Shown here: piece after piece, positions 1 through 5,050 of the stretch | How the letters are laid out: each line of letters starts with the position of its first letter | Numbering within the stretch: position 1 is the first letter of the stretch | Assembly: GCA_007118525.1 (NCBI GenBank) | Contig: SKRK01000140.1 | Span: 1-5,050 of the forward strand | Source: Balneolaceae bacterium | Lineage (GTDB): Bacteria; Bacteroidota; Rhodothermia; Balneolales; Balneolaceae | Length of the DNA stretch: 5,050 nucleotides | Direction: 5' to 3' | Notes under the pieces: model-generated | Told to the model about the DNA's origin: nothing | What the model saw: the letters and a program-made list of their open reading frames with translations, nothing else | Databases searched by the model: none | Position numbers and translations under genes: made by a program

Positions 1-37
1 CTACATTGTGCATTTAAAAGAAGTACAGCTTGGATAG

Positions 38-1135
38 TCAGTTAAGCTCAAACTCTTTAAGCATTTTCAAAAGCTCCATCTCTTTAAACGGTTTCTTTAG
101 CAGGCCGTTGAAACCTCTCTCCTTTAGTGAGCTTTTATTTTTATAGAGCGAACTTGCTGTTACTGCTATGATGGGAATACCGGACTGCATGTTATTGAGT
201 AGCCTGATCTGCTTTACAGCTTCGATACCATCCATAACCGGCATGCTCAGATCCATTAGGATCAGGTCTAAATCGGAAGTATCACTCGCTATTTCCAGGG
301 CTTCTTTACCATTTTCAGCCTCTGTGATCTTATATCCGTTGCGTTTAAGAATAATTCTCAGCAATGTTCTGTTAATGGGCACATCGTCCGCAATTAAAAT
401 GTGGCGTATGCGCTTTTTAACATCATTTCCATTCTGATAGATCTTATTTATTTCGCGGTCGGTCAGAAGATTTTCAATACGCTCTTTAAGCAGGTGTGAA
501 TGTTCATGTATGGTATCGAGGTACTCTTTTTGAATTTTTGTGAGATTGTTTTCCCTTACTAAAAGTTCACTGTACCCCGCAATAGCATTCAGCGGAGTAT
601 TCAGATCATGCATCCACTGGGTTACATGATCATCCTTCACAGAAATTGAATGCTCTTCGTGCTTAATCTTGACAAGTTTTCCCAAAAACTCGCCGCTATT
701 TTTTGTAACTGCCACAATTCTGACTTCATAATGGTCATCATCAATGTATAGAGAGTGGTTCACATTACCAGGGTCATTACCCTCGATGTGTTTGACCATC
801 TCTTCGGGGAGGGCGATATCCATGAGCTTCTTGTTATCAATATTCTCACCTTTCAGGTTAAATAGCTCAAGGAAACGGTCGTTTGCAAACCGTATGGTTT
901 CTTCAGAATCAATTATGATATCAGCTGTATCTGAATGCCGTGCAATAGATTGCAAATAGTGATATTGCTCACTGTTGCTGAGGTCAAAGTTGCTTTCTCT
1001 CTTTCTTCTATAGATATAGTACATAGCTAGTAAAAACACTATTAGAAGCGCGATTAAATAGATTTGATTCGTACTATTGTAGAGCCAAATCTCATTTAAG
1101 AGATAGAACTGATGTATGTTTGGTGTATTTCCCAT
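38..1135 (-). CDS. Membrane-anchored PAS-HisKA-receiver signalling protein lacking the HATPase domain
   Basis: A two-component-type protein of 365 residues. A short N-terminal segment precedes one hydrophobic helix (about residues 25-42, IYLIALLIVFLLAMYYIY), followed by RRKR, so the rest should be cytoplasmic. Residues about 60-158 look like a PAS sensor domain (DIIIDSEETIRFANDRFLELF). Residues about 170-228 form a HisKA dimerisation domain with H-box HDLNTPLNAIAGYSELL; His176 is the expected phosphoacceptor. Residues about 244-362 are a receiver domain with acidic pair Asp250/Asp251, phosphoacceptor Asp295 (LILMDLSMP), Thr326 and Lys348 (KKPF). The N, G1, F and G2 boxes of HATPase_c are absent: only about 20 residues separate HisKA from the receiver. 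Inferred role: phosphorelay intermediate, or a regulator that binds or is phosphorylated by a partner kinase. No partner or output domain lies nearby. The ATG start has no clear ribosome binding site; 105 bases separate it from folA. Confidence 0.9.
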   Translation of the reverse strand: MGNTPNIHQFYLLNEIWLYNSTNQIYLIALLIVFLLAMYYIYRRKRESNFDLSNSEQYHYLQSIARHSDTADIIIDSEETIRFANDRFLELFNLKGENIDNKKLMDIALPEEMVKHIEGNDPGNVNHSLYIDDDHYEVRIVAVTKNSGEFLGKLVKIKHEEHSISVKDDHVTQWMHDLNTPLNAIAGYSELLVRENNLTKIQKEYLDTIHEHSHLLKERIENLLTDREINKIYQNGNDVKKRIRHILIADDVPINRTLLRIILKRNGYKITEAENGKEALEIASDTSDLDLILMDLSMPVMDGIEAVKQIRLLNNMQSGIPIIAVTASSLYKNKSSLKERGFNGLLKKPFKEMELLKMLKEFELN

Positions 1136-1240
1136 ATTTCTTGATAGAAAATAACCGAACTTTGGGCAGTGATGCTGTTAGTCTTTTTTAACTTTAATAG
1201 AATCGTTGATTAAACCCTTAATATGAATATATTCTAATCA
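1136..1240. other. Intergenic spacer between folA and the PAS-HisKA-receiver gene
   Basis: An AT-rich 105-base spacer that should carry the 5' leader of the signalling gene and possibly its promoter. It contains a perfect 10-base palindrome, GAATATATTC (1225-1234), just after the folA stop, and a weak AT-only stem (ATTAA/TTAAT with a GGGT loop, about 1209-1222). Neither makes a standard terminator, because no GC-rich stem is followed by a T run. I could not identify a convincing -35/-10 pair or a Bacteroidota TAnnTTTG motif, so whether the signalling gene has its own promoter is open. Confidence 0.4.
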
Positions 1241-1711
1241 TCATATTCTGTTATAGATTACAAAATCAAACTCAGAATGAGTTTCTCTCCATTTCTCCTT
1301 CCATATCGTCCCTATCTTATCCCGATACTCCGGAAAAAATGTATCCCCTTCATACTCTTGTTTTATTTCGGTGATAATCAGTTCATCAACGTGATCCATC
1401 ATCTGTTCATAAACCGTGCCTCCGCCAATTATGAATACCTTATCATGGCCCTCTAAGTAGTGCAGGGCTGCTTCAATATTCTCAAATGATTTTACATGAT
1501 CGTAGCTTCTGGACCTTGACAAGACGATGTTTTCACGGCCGGGCAGTGGTTTTTCATTCAGCTCCTCAAATACGATTCTTCCCATAATGATGGGATGCCC
1601 CATGGTTTGCTTCTTGAAAAATTTTAAGTCTTCACTGTAACGCCATGGCAATTCGCCATTTTTACCGATTACAAGATTCGGATCATGTGCCGCAATAATT
1701 ATCTTTTTCAT
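1241..1711 (-). CDS. folA: Dihydrofolate reductase
   Basis: Reduces 7,8-dihydrofolate to tetrahydrofolate with NADPH in the cytoplasm, closing the cycle with thymidylate synthase. At 156 residues it is normal for a bacterial chromosomal enzyme. Visible family landmarks are the N-terminal strand and Met20-loop region (IIIAAHDPNLVIGKNGELPW), acid Asp28 in SEDLKFFK (equivalent to E. coli Asp27), the PLPGRENIVLS segment, the glycine-rich cofactor loop IIGGGTVYEQ (94-103) and EGDTFFPEY near the end. The usual MGR-x-T-(W/F)-E-S helix start reads MGRIVFEE here, so the conserved Thr and Ser are Val47 and Glu50. The start codon overlaps the thyA stop in ATGA, which implies translational coupling, consistent with the lack of a strong Shine-Dalgarno sequence. 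Family assignment is secure. Confidence 0.97.
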   Translation of the reverse strand: MKKIIIAAHDPNLVIGKNGELPWRYSEDLKFFKKQTMGHPIIMGRIVFEELNEKPLPGRENIVLSRSRSYDHVKSFENIEAALHYLEGHDKVFIIGGGTVYEQMMDHVDELIITEIKQEYEGDTFFPEYRDKIGTIWKEKWRETHSEFDFVIYNRI

Positions 1712-2556
1712 ACCGCAACCGGAAATTTAATACCCGGATCAGGATCGTAACCCGACAATTTAAAGTCGTCGAATTCAAGTTCATCTACCGGTTTACGGGT
1801 AATATCAAGAGTGGGAAGCTGTTTCGGTTCTCTTTTCAACTGCTCTTTCAAACCGTCGATATGATTTTCATAGATATGGGCATCCACAATGGTGTGTGCA
1901 AATGTGCCCGGTTCAAGTCCCACATCCTGGGCAATAGCCATGGTGAGGGCTGAATAGCAGGCCAGGTTGAAAGGAATGCCGAGAGCGATATCACCCGACC
2001 TTTGGGTAAGATGGCAATTCAGTTTCCCATTCGACACATTGAAGATATACATGATATGGCATGGCGGCAGGGCCATTTCGTCCAATAAACCCGGGTGCCA
2101 CGTTGAGACCACAATTCTCCGGCTGTTGGGATTCTTGCGCAGCATATCAATAGCCCGCTGAACCTGGTCGAACTCCTCATACCTCCACGTCTTCTCCTGT
2201 GTATCGCCTAGTTTTTGATAGGCTGAACCATCTTCGGCTTTGAGGTATGGAAAGCGCCTCCACAAAACGGGGTAGATTGGCCCCACATATCCATCTTCTT
2301 CTGCCCATGCATCCCAGATATGCACATCATTCTCATCGCGCAGCCATCTTATATGGTCTTCGCCGCGCAGGTACCATAGAAGCTCCATAATTACGGATTT
2401 GAAGAAAACTTTTTTTGTAGTCAGCAGCGGAAACCCTTTTGAGAGGTCTACCTTATAAAATTCAGCAAAATTGGAAAGGGTGTCAGTTCCGGTACGGTTT
2501 TCCTTGCGAACTCCGTGATCCAGAACATTTTGTACCAGGTCGAGATATTGTTTCAT
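1708..2556 (-). CDS. thyA: Thymidylate synthase (ThyA type)
   Basis: Methylates dUMP to dTMP using 5,10-methylenetetrahydrofolate as carbon and hydride donor, releasing dihydrofolate for FolA. The catalytic nucleophile is Cys166 in LPPCH. Other landmarks are the phosphate-binding Arg21 in RTGTDTLS, IWDAWAEEDG (80-89), SRRIVVSTW (145-153), QRSGDIALGIPFNLACY (185-201, with the dUMP-contacting Asn197), DAHIYENH (225-232) and the family's C-terminal tail GIKFPVAV. At 282 residues it is about 18 longer than the 264-residue E. coli enzyme. The extra length lies mainly around residues 103-126, between the WRRF segment and the following helix. The motif GPVYGxQWR reads GPIYPVLWR. The ATG start agrees with the E. 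coli N-terminus (MKQYL). There is no Shine-Dalgarno sequence, mgtE ends 14 bases upstream, and the end overlaps folA by four bases. Confidence 0.98.
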   Translation of the reverse strand: MKQYLDLVQNVLDHGVRKENRTGTDTLSNFAEFYKVDLSKGFPLLTTKKVFFKSVIMELLWYLRGEDHIRWLRDENDVHIWDAWAEEDGYVGPIYPVLWRRFPYLKAEDGSAYQKLGDTQEKTWRYEEFDQVQRAIDMLRKNPNSRRIVVSTWHPGLLDEMALPPCHIMYIFNVSNGKLNCHLTQRSGDIALGIPFNLACYSALTMAIAQDVGLEPGTFAHTIVDAHIYENHIDGLKEQLKREPKQLPTLDITRKPVDELEFDDFKLSGYDPDPGIKFPVAV

Positions 2557-2570
2557 GATTTACTACAGTT

Positions 2571-3953
2571 TTAAAGAACAACTCCGGTTAACAAAAACAC
2601 GGCAATTGAAAAATAGATTATAATTCCGGTTACATCCACAAGGGTTGCCACAAATGGGGCTGAGGTTACGGCCGGATCGAAACCAAGTTTCGACATAATA
2701 AAAGGGAGCATTGAACCGCTAAAATTTCCAAACATAACAACACCGATCAGGCTCGAACCTACCGTTAATGCCTGCATAAATATTGCATATGAAAAAACTT
2801 CACCCCTCAAAACCATCCAGGTGGAAATTACGACCGTACCCATAATACCCAAAATTGAACCCAGAAGCAGACCCGAGAGCAACTCTCTTTTCAGAACAGA
2901 AAACCAGTCGGTAAGTTTTAAATCATCCGTGGAAATAGCCCTGATTATCAATGTTGCGGCTTGCGCTCCGGAGTTTCCGCCGCTTGAGATAATCATGGGG
3001 ATAAAAAGTGCCAATACTGCAGCCGCAGCAAGTGTATCCTCAAATCCTGCCATGGCCGTAACCGTAAACATTTGCCCCAGGAATAATAAAATTAACCACC
3101 CTACCCTCTTTCGAACCATTTCAGCAATATCCGTTTGAGAGTAGTATTTATCCAGAGCGCTCATACCGGCCATAAGCTGCATATCCTCGGTGGTTTCCTC
3201 TTCGGCAACATCCAAAACATCATCCACCGTAACAATGCCCACCAATACCCCGTCGCTATCAACAACAGGCAGGGCTACTCTGTCGTATTTACTTAGCATT
3301 CGAACAGCTTCTTCCTGGTCATCAAAAGCACTCAGTGCTTCAAATGAATTATCCATGATGTCTTCAATCAGTAAATCAGGGGCAGCTACAATCAACTGGT
3401 TTAAACGGAGATCGTCAATCAGTTTTTCCTGTTCGTTAACCACATAAATTACGTTTACCGTTTCAGCAATTCGCCCAAACTTACGAATATGGTTAAAGCT
3501 TTCATCTATGGACCAGTCTTTACGAACCTTCACATAGTTCGTAGTCATAAGCCTTCCTACGCTTTCAGGAGGATAGCCGAGCAATCTTCTGACCTGGGCG
3601 ATATTCTCAGAGTCCATTGAGCTGAGAACCCGCTGGGTAAGGTGGCCCGGCAGCTCCTCCATAAGGGCAACCCTCTCATCAGGCTCCAGGTTGTTCATCA
3701 CATCGCTTAACTGCTGCCTGCTAAATACTTCCAGAAGCTCTACCCCCTTACCACTGCTCAAATAGGTAAACACATCGGCGGCCTTGCTTTTTTTAAGCAG
3801 CCTGAAAACCACTACCGCAACCTCAGGTTCCAAATCTTCAAGCAGCTCGGCAACATCCACCGGAGGCACATCATCAAGCGACTCCTTGATTGCAATCCAG
3901 TCTTTTTTCCGGATTAACTCATCAATTTCAGGTTTTAGTAAATGTGCAAGCAT
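2571..3953 (-). CDS. mgtE: MgtE-family magnesium transporter/channel
   Basis: An inner-membrane, Mg2+-gated Mg2+ channel, usually a homodimer. From the ATG at 3953 the protein has 460 residues, a normal family length. Residues 1 to about 125 are the helical N domain (LLKPEIDELIRKKDW, VDVAELLEDLEP, LMEELPGHLTQRVLSSM). Two CBS domains follow (about 132-190 and 198-255), ending in the acidic segment EEETTEDMQLMAGMSALDKYYSQT that leads to the plug helix. The C-terminal part has about five membrane helices with PMIISSGGNSGAQAATL (from about 319) and TSAPFVATLVDVTG; Asp440 matches the ion-selectivity aspartate of Thermus MgtE (Asp432). A TTG 30 bases upstream (3983) would add ten residues. I prefer the ATG because it has GGAA five bases ahead and places the N domain as in homologues. 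thyA follows after 14 bases, suggesting one transcript. Transport of other divalent ions cannot be excluded. Confidence 0.95.
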   Translation of the reverse strand: MLAHLLKPEIDELIRKKDWIAIKESLDDVPPVDVAELLEDLEPEVAVVVFRLLKKSKAADVFTYLSSGKGVELLEVFSRQQLSDVMNNLEPDERVALMEELPGHLTQRVLSSMDSENIAQVRRLLGYPPESVGRLMTTNYVKVRKDWSIDESFNHIRKFGRIAETVNVIYVVNEQEKLIDDLRLNQLIVAAPDLLIEDIMDNSFEALSAFDDQEEAVRMLSKYDRVALPVVDSDGVLVGIVTVDDVLDVAEEETTEDMQLMAGMSALDKYYSQTDIAEMVRKRVGWLILLFLGQMFTVTAMAGFEDTLAAAAVLALFIPMIISSGGNSGAQAATLIIRAISTDDLKLTDWFSVLKRELLSGLLLGSILGIMGTVVISTWMVLRGEVFSYAIFMQALTVGSSLIGVVMFGNFSGSMLPFIMSKLGFDPAVTSAPFVATLVDVTGIIIYFSIAVFLLTGVVL

Positions 3954-4099
3954 GAAATTTCCAATTTCTAAAGCAGGAACCAATCATTTTCGCTTCAAAG
4001 AAACGAAGGTTTATCTACAAAACACAAACAGATTTTTTAAGGAAATTTCAGTCAGATAAAGCTGAGTAAACCCTGTATAATTTATTTCCGATCTAAACT
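3954..4099. other. Intergenic spacer between rnc and mgtE (mgtE leader)
   Basis: A 146-base AT-rich region that should hold the mgtE promoter and leader if mgtE is not read through from rnc. A poor sigma70-like candidate can be drawn on the minus strand (TTAAAA, 17-base gap, TAGATA, about 4012-4040), but the match is weak. The region is too short and simple for a typical M-box Mg2+ riboswitch, and none of its conserved helices are apparent. No GC-rich stem followed by a T run is present after rnc, so readthrough from fabF-rnc remains possible. Confidence 0.4.
3989..4007 (-). promoter_or_regulatory. Candidate stem-loop in the mgtE leader
   Basis: On the minus strand TTCGTTTC and GAAGCGAA can pair as eight base pairs (one G-T wobble) around a TTT loop. 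The hairpin ends about 35 bases ahead of the preferred mgtE ATG. It is followed by AAAATGATTGG and not by a T run, so it is not an intrinsic terminator in the gene's direction. It could influence mRNA stability or translation, or be chance in AT-rich sequence. No function is shown. Confidence 0.25.
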
Positions 4100-4852
4100 T
4101 CAATTTAACTTTTCCAGAGCATCTTTTGCAGCAACCTGCTCCGCTTCTTTTTTACTTTTGCCCTTACCCGTTCCTAGTTTTTTACCACTCACATATACCG
4201 CTACAGAGAATGTCTTATCATGACCGGGGCCGGTTTCGGAGATCACTCTATACTCCGGCAATGGTGCTTTTTCCGACTGTGTATACTCCATCAAAAGACT
4301 CTTAAAGTTATCTACCTTCTTCTCAATAATTTTGATATCAAGAAATTCATTAAGATTGGCCTCCACAAACCGGAATGTGAAGTCGTATCCCTGCGAAACA
4401 TAAATGGCCGCAATTATTGCCTCATATACATCAGCAAGCACGCTTTTGGAAAGCTCTATTCCCTGGCCGGTTGCCCGGTGTCCAACTTCAAGAACCTCGT
4501 TCAGTTTCAGATTTTTCGCTAAATCAGAGAGCGTGTCGCCCTTCACAATTTTTGATCTGAGCTTAGTCAGGAAACCTTCATTCTCCCTGGGGTAGGCTCT
4601 GAATAAAATTTCAGTGACGATGAGATCCAGAACGGCATCTCCTAAAAATTCCAGGCGTTCGTAGGTTTCATGAGCTTCATACTTCTCATTATCAACTATT
4701 GAACGGTGGCGTAGTGCTTTGGTGAAGAGATGAACATGCTGAGGGAGAATTGGAAACCCGAGGTGAATTTCAAGAAGGGCAATACGTTCTGAATGTTCAG
4801 CTGGAGTATGGACTTTTCTCTTTCTGAACCAATCTCTGAACCTTCCCAACAT
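4100..4852 (-). CDS. rnc: Ribonuclease III
   Basis: An endonuclease that cuts double-stranded RNA, processing rRNA precursors and some mRNAs. It acts as a homodimer with two Mg2+-dependent active sites. The protein is 250 residues from the ATG at 4852. The catalytic domain carries the signature YERLEFLGDAVLDL; Glu65, Glu68, Asp72, Asp141 and Glu144 (LADVYEAIIAAIYV) correspond to E. coli Glu38, Glu41, Asp45, Asp114 and Glu117. The C-terminal double-stranded-RNA-binding domain spans about 182-249 (NFKSLLMEYTQ to SKKEAEQVAAKDALEKL). An N-terminal extension of about 25-30 residues, rich in Arg and Lys (RFRDWFRKRK), precedes the nuclease domain. A TTG directly before the ATG could serve as start and would add one residue. 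fabF ends three bases upstream, so the two are probably co-transcribed and translationally coupled; no Shine-Dalgarno sequence is visible. Confidence 0.97.
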   Translation of the reverse strand: MLGRFRDWFRKRKVHTPAEHSERIALLEIHLGFPILPQHVHLFTKALRHRSIVDNEKYEAHETYERLEFLGDAVLDLIVTEILFRAYPRENEGFLTKLRSKIVKGDTLSDLAKNLKLNEVLEVGHRATGQGIELSKSVLADVYEAIIAAIYVSQGYDFTFRFVEANLNEFLDIKIIEKKVDNFKSLLMEYTQSEKAPLPEYRVISETGPGHDKTFSVAVYVSGKKLGTGKGKSKKEAEQVAAKDALEKLN

Positions 4853-4855
4853 CAA

Positions 4856-5050
4856 TTAATTTTCAAATTTTTTGAATACCAGGGTTGTATTATGTCCGCC
4901 AAACCCGAATGCATTGTTCATCGCATATTTCACATCCCGAACTTCAGCTTCGTTGGGTGTGTAATTCAGATCACATTCCGGATCGGGATTATCCAGGTTG
5001 ATGGTTGGTGGAACAATACCGTGATAGATAGCCAACAGTGTAGCCAATGA
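4856..5050 (-). CDS. fabF: Beta-ketoacyl-ACP synthase II, C-terminal fragment (cut by window edge)
   Basis: The last 64 codons of a condensing enzyme that extends acyl-ACP with malonyl-ACP in type II fatty-acid synthesis. The stretch HGIVPPTINLDNPDPECDL, then YTPNEA, and the terminal NAFGFGGHNTTLVFKKF are typical of FabF. The GFGGHN loop corresponds to the E. coli GFGGTN gating loop near the active site. The catalytic Cys and the two His residues lie outside the window, so activity cannot be judged. The reading frame stays open to the window edge; the TTG at 5047-5045 is an internal Leu codon and not a start. The rnc start follows after three bases. FabF is favoured over FabB because of the PPTINLDNPDPECDL segment and the rnc neighbour. 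Confidence 0.95.
   Translation of the reverse strand, partial: SLATLLAIYHGIVPPTINLDNPDPECDLNYTPNEAEVRDVKYAMNNAFGFGGHNTTLVFKKFEN

Noticed and set aside
168..437. Plus-strand open frames across the window (for example 168-437, 744-959, 1967-2161, 2821-3138, 3190-3447, 3784-4059, 4220-4522, 4404-4595, 4793-5050)
   Set aside because: All but the upstream part of 3784-4059 lie opposite well-recognised minus-strand genes. Their translations are low-complexity or Ser-rich with no family resemblance, and they have no start context of their own. They are shadows of the real genes.
400..466. Frameshift or recent deletion removing the kinase ATPase domain
   Set aside because: The frame is continuous, the linker is hydrophilic and coding-like, and no ATPase remnants appear in other frames or in adjacent spacers. 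Only comparison with relatives could revive this idea.
1225..1234. Perfect palindrome GAATATATTC after folA
   Set aside because: It is short and AT-rich, with no second copy seen and no promoter to place it against. Chance is sufficient.
3954..3983. TTG start at 3983 for mgtE, adding ten residues
   Set aside because: The ATG at 3953 has GGAA at a suitable distance and a protein start consistent with MgtE homologues. TTG starts are uncommon in such genomes. It remains possible.
3954..4049. Two copies of the palindrome GAAATTTC (3954-3961 and 4042-4049) around the mgtE leader
   Set aside because: Eight-base AT-rich palindromes recur easily in this composition. The flanks differ, and one copy overlaps the ribosome-binding region, so no operator pair can be argued.
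1..5050. Mobile elements, CRISPR arrays, tRNA/rRNA genes, intrinsic terminators
   Set aside because: I found no repeated spacer pattern, no transposase or integrase coding, no inverted terminal repeats, no cloverleaf, and no GC-rich stem followed by a T run.

Overview
The window holds five complete genes and one partial gene, all on the minus strand. It reads like a piece of a chromosomal core region from a Bacteroidota/Balneolota-type bacterium. Three things support that placement: almost no Shine-Dalgarno sequences ahead of the starts, moderate to low GC by eye, and a ribonuclease III with an FKS motif where proteobacterial enzymes have a longer linker. The assignment is inference; a Balneolota marine or saline lineage is a reasonable guess, but the species cannot be read from the sequence.

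In transcription order (right to left on the given strand) the layout is as follows. First comes the C-terminal end of fabF (fatty-acid elongation), cut by the window edge. It is followed after 3 bases by rnc (ribonuclease III), the common fabF-rnc pairing. A 146-base spacer with a short hairpin leads to mgtE (Mg2+ channel/transporter). mgtE lies 14 bases ahead of thyA (thymidylate synthase), and thyA overlaps folA (dihydrofolate reductase) by the four bases ATGA. A 105-base spacer then precedes an orphan signalling protein with a membrane anchor, a PAS domain, a histidine-kinase dimerisation/phosphoacceptor domain and a receiver domain.

ThyA and FolA form one metabolic unit: ThyA makes dTMP and oxidises methylenetetrahydrofolate to dihydrofolate, which FolA reduces again. 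The tight spacing suggests mgtE-thyA-folA is one transcript. The two ends of the window (lipid synthesis/RNA processing, and signalling) have no evident functional link to it.

The most notable item is the signalling protein. It keeps the phosphorylatable histidine and an intact receiver but has no ATP-binding kinase domain between them, so it cannot phosphorylate itself by the usual route. I found no mobile element, CRISPR array, RNA gene, or convincing terminator or promoter. The rest of the window is ordinary housekeeping sequence.
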